DNA of 14,411 nt from Chloroflexota bacterium. GTDB taxonomy: Bacteria; Chloroflexota; Limnocylindria; Limnocylindrales; CSP1-4. The notes under the pieces were generated by a model. That model ran no database searches, was not told the DNA's origin, and saw nothing but the letters and a program-made list of their open reading frames with translations. Location of the stretch: NCBI GenBank assembly GCA_021777365.1, contig JAJYDP010000043.1:1-14411 (forward strand), read 5' to 3'. Below are positions 7,614-14,153 of the stretch, piece by piece (within the stretch, counting starts at the first letter, position 1; every line of letters starts with the position of its first letter). Made by a program: the position numbers and the translations under genes.

Positions 7614-8212
7614 TCGCGTCGCTGAGGGGCACGGTGGACGCGATCTTCGCGGACTCGCTGGTGCTCGAAGTGGGCGGGATCGGCTACCGCGTCTTCGCCG
7701 GCCCCGGGACCCTGGCGGCGGCGCGCCAGGGTGAGACGCTGAAGCTGCGCACGCACCACCTGGTGCGCGAGGACGTGCAGGCGCTCTACGGGTTCCGCAC
7801 GACAGAGGAGCTGGGCTTCTTCACGCTGCTACTGACCGTGACCGGCGTCGGGCCGAAGGTGGCGCTCGCGATCGTCTCGTCCCGGCCGGTGACGGACCTC
7901 CAACTGGCGGTGATGCAGGGGGACGAGGCGGTCCTGACCGCCGTGTCCGGGGTCGGCAAGCGACTGGCCGGGAGGATCGTCCTCGAACTGCGGGAGAAGG
8001 TGGCCGCCGCAGGCATGGCGGCAGCCGGAGCCCCGGGACGCGGACCGGTCGCCGGAGCCACCGAGTCGGAGGTCGTGGCGGCGCTGCAGGCGCTGGGCTA
8101 CTCGCAGGCCGAGGCCCGGGAGGCCGCCCGCGGCGCGGCGACCGATACCGCGTTCGACGCCTCGCTCGAGGAACGTGTCAAAGCCGCGCTGCGGCGGCTC
8201 CGGCGGGAGTAG
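7610..8212 (+). CDS. ruvA: Holliday junction branch migration protein RuvA
   Basis: RuvA tetramers hold the four-way junction flat and load RuvB hexamers. The 200 residues show the three domains in order. An OB fold starts [12 protein letters not shown] and runs to about residue 64, with the family's GIGYRV and LVREDVQALYGF. A double helix-hairpin-helix region follows: TGVGPK (78-83) and SGVGK (113-117). After an Ala/Gly-rich linker (~138-150) comes the small C-terminal three-helix domain that contacts RuvB (VVAALQALGYSQAEA). The start is ATG at 7610, overlapping the previous frame. In most bacteria ruvB follows directly; here about 1.29 kb of repeat-rich DNA intervenes. Confidence 0.97.
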   Translation: MIASLRGTVDAIFADSLVLEVGGIGYRVFAGPGTLAAARQGETLKLRTHHLVREDVQALYGFRTTEELGFFTLLLTVTGVGPKVALAIVSSRPVTDLQLAVMQGDEAVLTAVSGVGKRLAGRIVLELREKVAAAGMAAAGAPGRGPVAGATESEVVAALQALGYSQAEAREAARGAATDTAFDASLEERVKAALRRLRRE

Positions 8213-8219
8213 CGACGCC

Positions 8220-8240
8220 AGCGGCTGTCCCCCAGCCGTT
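8220..8240 (+). terminator. hairpin just after ruvA, possible terminator
   Basis: AGCGGCTG (8220-8227) pairs with CAGCCGTT (8233-8240), including one G-T wobble, around a TCCCC loop. It begins 8 bases after the ruvA stop. No T tract follows, so termination is a guess from position. It would fit with ruvB having its own promoter. Confidence 0.4.
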
Positions 8241-8362
8241 CCAGCTCGGGCACGTCGTCGGTCCGACCTGCGAGGTGGGTGGCCGCTTCCGCCCGGGCCA
8301 CTTCGTCAGTCGGGCCGCTTCCGCTCGGGGCACGTCGTCGGTCCGACCTGCGAGGCGGGCGG
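8235..8362. repeat. GTCGTCGGTCCG repeats, three diverged copies with an 80-base long-range copy
   Basis: A 25-base block beginning CACGTCGTCGGTCCGACC at 8251-8275 recurs exactly at 8331-8355, and the match continues with two mismatches to 8282/8362. A related, more diverged ~32-base unit (GGCCGCTTCCGC followed by CACTTCGTC) lies between them at 8281-8312 and resumes at 8313. The arrangement looks like duplicated and decayed copies of one short element. Confidence 0.75.
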
Positions 8363-8616
8363 CGCGCCCCGTCGTGACCGCCCACCGGTGGCTTCGCCCA
8401 CTCGAGGCCACGCGGGCTGGACGCAGCCGGACCTGCACCTGGTGCGGTATCGGCCGGCCGCTGCGACCCGCCTGCCGCCTGCCACCTGCCACCTGCCGGC
8501 CACCGCAGCGGGCCGTGTCGGCCGGCCACCGGTCCGATGTCTGCCGGCCGCCTGCCACCCCGGCGAGGGGTCACCAGCCACCTGACTGCCGGCCACTGTG
8601 CAACGACAGGCCCAAC

Positions 8617-8722
8617 GCGCGGAGACCCAGATCGGCCGGGCGCGGATAGCCCCACTGCGCCGAGACCCGGATCGGCCGGGCGCGGGTAGCCCCGTGCGCG
8701 GAGACCCGGATCGGCCGGGCGC
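8617..8722. repeat. 40-base minisatellite, about 2.7 copies
   Basis: Units begin at 8617, 8657 and 8696 (periods 40 and 39). Each has the core GAGACCC(A/G)GATCGGCCGGG, and the first two continue CGCGGRTAGCCCC. Because the period is not a multiple of three, the repeats cannot be reading-frame driven. Confidence 0.85.
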
Positions 8723-8746
8723 CGACGTGCCACGCGGCCGATGCCG

Positions 8747-8823
8747 ACTTCCTGCAGAAGGTGCACGGCGAGAACCGTATCCGGACGCATGCCGGGCAAG
8801 TGGCTCTGCATCCTGCAGGAAGT
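8747..8823. repeat. 77-base element bounded by an 11-base perfect inverted repeat
   Basis: ACTTCCTGCAG (8747-8757) is the exact reverse complement of CTGCAGGAAGT (8813-8823), with 55 bases between. A third related TCCTGCAGGAA site lies at about 8949-8959. GAGAACCGTAT (about 8770-8780, inside the element) has its reverse complement ATACGGTTCTC at about 8976-8986. The pattern resembles a small dispersed intergenic (REP- or MITE-like) sequence. Confidence 0.6.
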
Positions 8824-9267
8824 GCGCCAGGAGAGCCTTACTCCCACTGTGCGGGTCTCGGGGGGCCGGATCAGGGTTCCGCGACCGCCCACGCGCCGGA
8901 TCACGGTGCGCACATGGTCGCGTGCCGTCGCCGCCCCGCCGGGCTGCTCCTGCAGGAAACGTCGCCGAGCCGACATACGGTTCTCCGCGCGCACCAATCG
9001 CAGGGAAGGCCTCGAACAGAAGGTCTCGAACGTCGAGGCTCTCTTGCCGGGCTGCGGGACGAGGGCGAGCGGCACCACGCGCGAAGGGCCGGCTCTGTTC
9101 CCAAGGGTGCGGCCCGACGGCATCGGACACGCGAGAGGGTCCGGCAGAGCTGTCCGCTCGGGCGGCCCGACGGCAGGGGGACCGCGACACAGTCCGCCTC
9201 GCTCGCTGGGGCTCGGGCCGACAGGGTCGCCGCAGCCCGCGAGACCCGGGGTAGGTCGGTGGGTCCG

Positions 9268-9408
9268 GCACGGGCCGGCGGACTGGCTGGGGTCGGTGGA
9301 TCCGGGGCGGGCCGGGATGCGGCACGGGCCGGCGGACTGGCTGGGGTCGGTGGGTCCGGCACGGGCCGGGATGTGGCACGGGCCGGCGGACTGGCTGGGG
9401 TCGGCGGA
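9268..9408. repeat. 54-base tandem repeat upstream of ruvB
   Basis: A 33-base core, GCACGGGCCGGCGGACTGG and onward, is present at 9268-9300, 9322-9354 and 9376-9408, nearly identical. The copies are separated by 21-base segments of the TCCGG-N-GGGCCGGGATG type. The period is exactly 54. The array ends about 75 bases before the ruvB -10 box. Confidence 0.9.
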
Positions 9409-9481
9409 CGCGGCCGCCTCGCCGGTTCGGACCGCGACGTGAACACCCGTTCTCAATGGAGATCCGCGGACCTCCGGCACC

Positions 9482-9490
9482 TGCTAGACT
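9482..9490 (+). promoter_or_regulatory. extended -10 promoter of ruvB, leaderless type
   Basis: TGC-TAGACT is an extended -10 element (TGn plus TAnnnT). The hexamer at 9485-9490 ends 8 bases before the ruvB ATG, so transcription would start at or within a base or two of the start codon. No clear -35 is visible, which is common for extended -10 promoters. Confidence 0.6.
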
Positions 9491-9498
9491 GCGGCCCG

Positions 9499-10650
9499 AT
9501 GGATCCCACGCCCCGCGTCGTCGGACCGGCCGCGCTCGCCGTGGAAGAGGCCGTCGTCGAGACGAGCCTGCGGCCGCGCCACCTCGACGAGTACGTGGGT
9601 CAGGAGCAGGTCAAGCGGAACCTCGGGACGCTCCTCGAGGCCGCGCGTCGTCGCGGAGAAGCCGCGGACCACATCCTCCTGTACGGTCCGCCCGGCCTGG
9701 GCAAGACCACGCTGGCGAACATCATCGCCCGCGAGCTGGGCGTCAACATCCACACCACCAGCGGGCCCGCCGTGGAACGCGCCGGCGACCTCGCCGCGAT
9801 CCTCACCAACCTCGAGGAACGCGACGTCCTCTTCATCGACGAGATCCACCGGCTGAACCACACGGTGGAGGAGATCCTCTATCCGGCGATGGAGGACTTC
9901 GTCATCGACGTGATGATCGGCCGGGGGCCCAGCGCGCGCAGCCTGCGGCTCTCGCTCAAGCCGTTCACCGTCGTGGCCGCGACCACGCGGGCGGGGCGCG
10001 TCGGCGGACCGCTGCGAGACCGCTTCGGCGCCATCTACCGGCTCGAGTACTACGACGCGGCCGATCTCTCGGCGATCGTGCGGCGCTCCGCCTCCATCCT
10101 GGGCGTGGCGATCGACGATGACGCGGTCGACATCCTGGCCCGCCGGGGCCGCGGCACGCCGCGCGTCGTGAACCGGCTCCTCAAGCGCGTCAGGGACCAC
10201 GCGGAGGTCCACGGGGAGTCGCGCATCACGGCGCCCCAGGCCGAGGCCGCCATGCGCGAGCTGGAGATCGACGACGAAGGGCTCGACACCACGGACCGGC
10301 GACTCCTCCTCGCCATCGTGCAGAAGTTCGCCTCCGGGCCGGTCGGCGGTGCCGCGCTGGCGGCCGTCATCGGCGAGGAGGTCGAGACCGTCGAGGACGT
10401 ATACGAGCCGTACCTGCTCCAGCTCGGCTTCCTGGACCGCACCCCGCAGGGTCGCGTGGCCACCGAGCGGGCCCGCGATCACCTGCGCCGGCTCGGATTC
10501 GAGGTGCCCCAGCCCCGTCGCCTCGATCGTGTGGACCCGGGGCTCTGGGACGGCCTGACCAGCGAGGGCGCGAGAGAGGCGGGCGAGGATCCTGCCGGCG
10601 CCGCCGGAGCCTCCGGGCAGGCGTCCGTGTCGCAGGAGCCCGCGTCGTGA
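9499..10650 (+). CDS. ruvB: Holliday junction branch migration ATPase RuvB
   Basis: RuvB is the AAA+ motor that pumps DNA through the RuvA-bound junction. The protein has 383 residues. After a short variable lead comes [19 protein letters not shown], then Walker [10 protein letters not shown] (63-71), Walker [10 protein letters not shown] with Asp114-Glu115, sensor 1 ATTRAG (161-166) and the arginine-finger region PLRDRFG. The usual L-L/T-x before PLRDRFG is R-V-G-G. A winged-helix C-terminal domain follows ([33 protein letters not shown]). The last ~40 residues are a Gly/Ala/Glu-rich tail absent from typical ~340-residue RuvB. The start is ATG 9499; the frame stays open far upstream, but only through repeat-derived sequence. 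Its TGA overlaps the GTG of the ABC ATPase, so it is the first gene of a ruvB-ABC-permease-tgt unit. Confidence 0.97.
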   Translation: MDPTPRVVGPAALAVEEAVVETSLRPRHLDEYVGQEQVKRNLGTLLEAARRRGEAADHILLYGPPGLGKTTLANIIARELGVNIHTTSGPAVERAGDLAAILTNLEERDVLFIDEIHRLNHTVEEILYPAMEDFVIDVMIGRGPSARSLRLSLKPFTVVAATTRAGRVGGPLRDRFGAIYRLEYYDAADLSAIVRRSASILGVAIDDDAVDILARRGRGTPRVVNRLLKRVRDHAEVHGESRITAPQAEAAMRELEIDDEGLDTTDRRLLLAIVQKFASGPVGGAALAAVIGEEVETVEDVYEPYLLQLGFLDRTPQGRVATERARDHLRRLGFEVPQPRRLDRVDPGLWDGLTSEGAREAGEDPAGAAGASGQASVSQEPAS

Positions 10651-11723
10651 CGCAGGAAGACGGCCTGGCGCTGGCCGTCCACGGCCTGACCAAGTCGTAC
10701 GGCGCCACGCCGGCGCTCCAGGGACTCGACCTCGCCGTCCCGGCCGGCGTCGTGTACGGCTTCCTCGGCCCCAACGGCGCGGGCAAGACCACGACGATCC
10801 GCTGCCTGACGGGCCTCATCCGGCCCGACGGCGGCAGCATGGAGCTGCTCGGCGACCCGTTCACGTGGCGCGACCGCCACCGGCTCGAGCAGATCGGGTC
10901 GCTGGTCGAGGCGCCTGCCTTCTACCCCTACCTGTCCGGCCGGGACAACCTGCGCGTCATCGCGGCCACCGGGGCGCCCCCGGCCGCCGGCCGGATCGAC
11001 GAGCTCCTCGACCTCGTCGGGCTGAGCGAGCGTGCCGCCGACAGGGTGGGCGGCTACTCGACCGGGATGCGCCAGCGACTGGGCATCGCGTCGGCGCTCC
11101 TCTCGGATCCCCGGCTCCTCATCCTCGACGAACCCGCAAACGGCATGGACCCGGCGGGGATCGTGGCGATGCGGGCCACGCTGCGCTACCTGGCGGGGCA
11201 GGGGAAGACCGTCTTCGTCTCCAGCCACATCCTCCCCGAGGTCCAGCAGCTGGCCGACGTGGTGGGGATCGTCGACCACGGCCGCCTCGTGCGGCAGGGC
11301 CCGCTCGACGAGTTGCTGCGCCAGACCGGGCACGTGCGCGTGCGCGTCGTCGCGGCGGATCGGGCCGCGGCCCGCGTGCAACTCGAGCGGCTGGCGGGAG
11401 CGGACGCCGTCTGGGAGGAGGATGCTCGCGAGGCGGCAGGCAGCGCCCGTCCCGTCTCGTCAGGCGGCGCGGCAGGGGAGGCCACTCGCGCCACGGTGGA
11501 CGGCGCCACGGTGGACGGCGCCACGGCGGACGGCGCCGCAGGCGCCGGCGGTCACGCACCGGCGGTCGATACCGCAGGCGCCGGCTGGATCACCGTCCGC
11601 GTCGATCCGTCCCGCGCCGGCGAGGTGAACCGCATCCTGGCCCAGGCAGGGATCTTCGCCACCGGCCTGGAGTCGGGCAGCGACCTCGAGACGCTCTTCC
11701 TCTCCCTGACAGGCACCGCCTGA
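10647..11723 (+). CDS. ABC-2 type transporter ATP-binding protein
   Basis: This is a cytoplasmic ATPase of the CcmA/drug-exporter ABC class, 358 residues. Walker A is GPNGAGKTT (41-49), the Q-loop region is [19 protein letters not shown], the signature is YSTGMRQRL (from 137), Walker B is [13 protein letters not shown] (Asp161, Glu162) and the switch His is 194 in SSHIL. The YSTGM signature and the [11 protein letters not shown] stretch resemble bacitracin/lantibiotic-type exporters. After residue ~225 is a variable C-terminal region with a low-complexity Ala/Gly/Asp insertion (~262-310), then a conserved-looking end ([26 protein letters not shown]). The GTG start overlaps the ruvB stop as GTGA. 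Its partner is the permease just downstream. The substrate cannot be told from sequence. Confidence 0.93.
   Translation: MTQEDGLALAVHGLTKSYGATPALQGLDLAVPAGVVYGFLGPNGAGKTTTIRCLTGLIRPDGGSMELLGDPFTWRDRHRLEQIGSLVEAPAFYPYLSGRDNLRVIAATGAPPAAGRIDELLDLVGLSERAADRVGGYSTGMRQRLGIASALLSDPRLLILDEPANGMDPAGIVAMRATLRYLAGQGKTVFVSSHILPEVQQLADVVGIVDHGRLVRQGPLDELLRQTGHVRVRVVAADRAAARVQLERLAGADAVWEEDAREAAGSARPVSSGGAAGEATRATVDGATVDGATADGAAGAGGHAPAVDTAGAGWITVRVDPSRAGEVNRILAQAGIFATGLESGSDLETLFLSLTGTA
11490..11534 (+). repeat. 15-base tandem repeat x3 within the ABC ATPase gene
   Basis: GCCACGGTGGACGGC occurs at 11490-11504 and 11505-11519, and with one change at 11520-11534. It encodes [15 protein letters not shown] in the linker between the ATPase domain and the C-terminal segment. 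The length keeps the frame, so it is probably a slippage expansion in a tolerant linker. Confidence 0.9.
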
Positions 11724-11790
11724 TGCCGCCGCGAACGTGCCACTCGAGGGTGAATGCGCGGTGCCTGCTGCCACGGCGAGGGCACCGCTG

Positions 11791-12627
11791 ATGCGCCTGC
11801 TGCAGGGCGAGCTCCGCAAGCTGGTGCGCCGCCCGGCGTCGTTCATCACCCCCGGGATCTTCCTCGGCGTGCTCGTACTGCTGTTCCTCGCGGTCGGGGC
11901 GAGCTACCGGACGGTGGGGCAGGTGCCCTCGGGCCAGGGCGGCGGGCCCGAGGCCCAGGCCGCCATCCGTTCGCTGCTGCAGTTCCCCGGCGCCTACGGC
12001 GCCGTGGTCTCCTTCATCGCCAGCATCGGCGGCCTCTTCGCGATCGCCTACGGCGCCGCGGCGGCCGGGTCCGACTGGGCGTGGGGCATGGTCAGGGTGG
12101 CGGTGGCGCGGGGCGAGAGCCGCAGCCGGTACATCCTCGCGAAGCTCGCGGCCGTCCTGATCCTGCTGGTGCCCGCCTCGCTGCTCGCCTTCCTGGTCGG
12201 CGTCGCTGCGGTTGCGGTGGCCGCCTCGCTGGCCGGCCTCGGGATCGCCGGCATGGGCGACAGCCCCGCCCTGCAGGCCCTGCCGTGGTTGCTCACCCGG
12301 GGCTGGCTGGGCCTTTCCGAGCAGGCGGCCATCGGGTTCGCCATCGCCACCCTCGCGCGGAGCCAGCTGGCGGGGCTCGGCGTGGGCGTCGGGATCTACT
12401 TCGTCGAGTCGTTCGCCGTCAGCTTCTGGCCGGAATGGGTCCGCTACCTCCCATTCAGCGTGGTCGGGTCGCTGCTGCGCGACCCGGCATCGGTCCTGGC
12501 GGCCGGCGAGCAGGCCAGCCGATACACGATCGACCAGGCGCTGGCCCTGCTGCTGGTGCTCGCCTATCTGGCCGCGTCGGCGCTCGTGTCCGCGGTCGTC
12601 CTCGAACGGGCCGAGATCACGGGGTGA
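11791..12627 (+). CDS. ABC-2 family transporter permease
   Basis: This is an integral membrane protein of about 278 residues. A basic cytoplasmic N terminus (LQGELRKLVRRP) is followed by hydrophobic segments at roughly residues 19-38, 68-91, 116-151 (long enough for one or two helices), 177-205 and 250-270. The layout fits the ABC-2 permease fold, probably six helices, pairing with the ATPase encoded upstream. No sequence motif gives the substrate; export of a peptide, lipid or drug is only a family-level guess. The start is uncertain. ATG 11791 has GAGGG 8 bases upstream and gives the expected basic N terminus. GTG at 11761 or 11737 would add 10 or 18 residues. Its stop overlaps the tgt start as GTGA. 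Confidence 0.85.
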   Translation: MRLLQGELRKLVRRPASFITPGIFLGVLVLLFLAVGASYRTVGQVPSGQGGGPEAQAAIRSLLQFPGAYGAVVSFIASIGGLFAIAYGAAAAGSDWAWGMVRVAVARGESRSRYILAKLAAVLILLVPASLLAFLVGVAAVAVAASLAGLGIAGMGDSPALQALPWLLTRGWLGLSEQAAIGFAIATLARSQLAGLGVGVGIYFVESFAVSFWPEWVRYLPFSVVGSLLRDPASVLAAGEQASRYTIDQALALLLVLAYLAASALVSAVVLERAEITG

Positions 12628-13883
12628 GCGACCTGGACCGCGGTCCGGCGCGGCGGAGCGGCCCGTCGGATCCGGGGCCGGCTGCCGTTGGCCCGGCTCC
12701 AACCCCCTCGACCTGGGCCCCGCCCGGCCGGCCGCTCCGGTTCGAGGCCCTCTCGACGCCCACCGACCCCGCGACCCGGGCGCGAAGGGGACGCCTGACG
12801 CTCCCGCACGGCACCGTCGAGACGCCCACCTTCATGCCGGTCGGCACGAACGCGACGGTGAAGGCGCTCGACCCGGATGATCTGCATGAGGTCGGTGCGG
12901 CCATGATCCTGGCCAACACGTACCACCTCTACCTGCGGCCCGGGCACGAGCGGATCGCCCGACTGGGAGGGCTGCACGCCTTCATGGCCTGGGACCGGCC
13001 GATCCTGACCGACAGCGGCGGTTTCCAGGTGGTCAGCCTCGCGGACCTCCGGGAGATCGACGACGACGGCGTGACGTTCCGCTCCCACCTGGACGGCTCG
13101 ACCCACCGGTTCACCCCCGAGCACTCGATCGCCGTCCAGGAGGCGCTCGGTGCCGACGTCGCCGTGGCGCTCGACCATCCGGTCCCTCCGCACGCCTCGG
13201 CGCGTGCGATGGTGGAGGACGCGATGGCGCGCACGCACGCCTGGGCCGAGCGCTCGCTGGAGGCGCACCGGAGGCCGGACCAGGCGCTCTTCGGCATCGT
13301 GCAGGGCGGGCTCGAGCCGGACCTCCGCGCCGAGTCCACGCGTGCCATCGCCGCGCTGCCGTTCGACGGCATCTGCATCGGCGGGCTCGCCGGCGACGAG
13401 ACGCCCGGGCAGCGGCGGGCGGCGCTGGACGTCGCGGTGCCGCGCCTCGCCGATGACGCTCGGCCGCGCTACCTGATGGGCCTGGGGTCGCCGCTGGACA
13501 TGCTCGACGCGGTCGACGCCGGGATCGACCTCTTCGACTCCGTGCTGCCGGCCCGCGTCGCACGCAACGGCACCCTCTGGGTCCCAGGCGGGCGCATCAA
13601 CATCCGCAACGCGCGCTTCCTGGACGATCCCCATCCCGTGCTCGAAGGCTGCCCGTGCCGCCTCTGCCGGTCGTTCTCGCGGGCCTACCTGGCCCATCTC
13701 TTCCGGGCTGAGGAGCTCCTCGCGTACCGGCTCGCAACTTGTCACAACCTGACCTTCACCCTAGACTTCATGGCGCGTCTGCGGCAGTCGATCGAGGCCG
13801 GGACGTTCCACCAGTTCCGGCGCGAGGAGGCGGCGCGTCGCGTCCCGGATGATCTCCACGCCACCGGGCGGCGTGACAGGTAA
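12624..13883 (+). CDS. tgt: tRNA-guanine transglycosylase
   Basis: Tgt exchanges guanine 34 in the anticodons of Asp, Asn, His and Tyr tRNAs for a queuosine precursor base. The TIM barrel shows TPTFMPVGT, LTDSGGFQVVS (Asp130), LFGIVQGG, GGLAGDE and the nucleophile Asp305 in FDSVLPARVARNG. The zinc site is complete: Cys343, Cys345, Cys348 and His374 (C-x-C-x2-C-x25-H). Two departures are visible. The pocket motif usually DEC is Asp184-His-Pro, without the cysteine typical of preQ1-using bacterial enzymes, and FDCV-PTR is FDSV-PAR. From GTG 12624, which overlaps the permease stop, the protein has 419 residues, including a Pro-rich lead of ~36 residues that may not all be translated. No queA is present here. 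Confidence 0.94.
   Translation: MSDLDRGPARRSGPSDPGPAAVGPAPTPSTWAPPGRPLRFEALSTPTDPATRARRGRLTLPHGTVETPTFMPVGTNATVKALDPDDLHEVGAAMILANTYHLYLRPGHERIARLGGLHAFMAWDRPILTDSGGFQVVSLADLREIDDDGVTFRSHLDGSTHRFTPEHSIAVQEALGADVAVALDHPVPPHASARAMVEDAMARTHAWAERSLEAHRRPDQALFGIVQGGLEPDLRAESTRAIAALPFDGICIGGLAGDETPGQRRAALDVAVPRLADDARPRYLMGLGSPLDMLDAVDAGIDLFDSVLPARVARNGTLWVPGGRINIRNARFLDDPHPVLEGCPCRLCRSFSRAYLAHLFRAEELLAYRLATCHNLTFTLDFMARLRQSIEAGTFHQFRREEAARRVPDDLHATGRRDR
13739..13767 (+). promoter_or_regulatory. possible promoter inside the 3' end of tgt
   Basis: TTGTCA (13739-13744), a 17-base spacer and TAGACT (13762-13767) form a promoter of near-ideal spacing, using the same -10 hexamer as ruvB. It sits within the last ~45 codons of tgt, over the zinc-ligand His374 region, and includes CTA, a leucine codon unusual in this GC-rich DNA. 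It would drive the small ORF and recA. Confidence 0.45.
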
Positions 13884-13892
13884 GCTGTCACG
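13872..13892. terminator. hairpin spanning the tgt stop codon, possible terminator or operator
   Basis: CGTGACAG (13872-13879) and CTGTCACG (13885-13892) are perfect inverted repeats around the 5-base loop GTAAG, which contains the TAA of tgt. No T tract follows. A third GTGACAG at 13906-13912 pairs equally well with the right arm, so the site may be a protein-binding operator and not a terminator. Confidence 0.45.
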
Positions 13893-13905
13893 AACCTGCA
13901 GTGAA

Positions 13906-13933
13906 GTGACAGTCGAGGGGCATCGCCTAGGCT
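13906..13933 (+). promoter_or_regulatory. promoter of the small ORF and recA
   Basis: The -35-like GTGACA (13906-13911), a 16-base spacer and the -10-like TAGGCT (13928-13933) lie in the only free gap before the small ORF. Transcription would begin near 13940, leaving a short leader that carries GGAGG (13947-13951), six bases before the ATG. The -35 overlaps the third copy of the GTGACAG inverted-repeat half-site. Confidence 0.55.
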
Positions 13934-13957
13934 GACGGTGCCCCGCGGAGGCGAGGC

Positions 13958-14119
13958 ATGGGAACCAAGAACCGCCCTCACCGCGAAGCCAAGAAGAAGC
14001 CCAAGGAATCGGTGTCCAAGGGCCGGATCCAGCCGCTCCTCGACGCTCCACCGCAGAACGTGGAGGTGATCAAGCCGCGACGCAAGCCGCGTGACGAGGA
14101 GGAATCGGAGGAGGCCTGA
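13958..14119 (+). CDS. 53-residue highly charged hypothetical protein upstream of recA
   Basis: I cannot name a function. The frame begins ATG at 13958 behind a strong GGAGG Shine-Dalgarno with 6-base spacing and a plausible promoter, and ends TGA at 14117-14119. The product is lysine/arginine-rich at the start ([17 protein letters not shown]), has a short uncharged centre ([15 protein letters not shown]), then [15 protein letters not shown] with an acidic end. It has no membrane segment or cysteine and is probably largely disordered; a nucleic-acid or ribosome partner would fit the basic part, as inference only. It is followed 34 bases later by recA, with which it may be co-transcribed. The codon pattern and signals make it more credible than most short frames here. 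Confidence 0.7.
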   Translation: MGTKNRPHREAKKKPKESVSKGRIQPLLDAPPQNVEVIKPRRKPRDEEESEEA

Positions 14120-14121
14120 GG

Positions 14122-14143
14122 CCCGTCCGAGGACCCGGACGGG
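14122..14143 (+). terminator. hairpin between the small ORF and recA
   Basis: CCCGTCCG (14122-14129) and CGGACGGG (14136-14143) are perfect inverted repeats with a 6-base loop, starting 2 bases after the small ORF stop. The last two bases of the right arm are the first two of the recA Shine-Dalgarno stretch (GGAGAGGAG, 14142-14150). It could reduce read-through or modulate recA translation. No T tract is present. Confidence 0.4.
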
Positions 14144-14153
14144 AGAGGAGAGC

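Larger units (their letters stand above)
8213..9498. other. repeat-rich apparently non-coding gap between ruvA and ruvB
   Basis: About 1.29 kb without a convincing gene. Long open frames cross it on both strands, but their products are Arg/Pro/Gly-rich, full of repeat translations, and run into ruvA or ruvB. I recognise no domain in them. The sequence holds a hairpin after ruvA, direct copies 80 bases apart, a 40-base minisatellite, PstI/SbfI-like palindromic sites in inverted pairs, and 54-base tandem repeats. It ends at the ruvB promoter. No tRNA, rRNA, transposase remnant or CRISPR pattern is visible. It may be a site where intergenic repeats have accumulated, or may encode an RNA I cannot recognise. 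Confidence 0.7.

Noticed and set aside
8617..8722. CRISPR-like array
   Set aside because: Units are contiguous and alike along their whole length, with no unique spacers and no cas genes nearby.
8098..9480. 460-codon open frame on the minus strand across the ruvA-ruvB gap
   Set aside because: It overlaps the end of ruvA, its product is Arg/Pro/Gly-rich and largely a translation of the tandem repeats, and no domain or start signal is visible. Long open frames are expected by chance at this GC content.
8761..9498. Upstream in-frame extension of ruvB giving a 629-residue protein
   Set aside because: The added part is repeat-derived and unlike RuvB. The ATG at 9499 has a promoter 8 bases upstream and fits the family length.
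13860..14153. SOS (LexA) box upstream of recA
   Set aside because: No GAAC-N4-GTTC and no CTGT-N8-ACAG at correct spacing. The CTGTC/GACAG half-sites are 18 bases apart, too far for a known LexA site.
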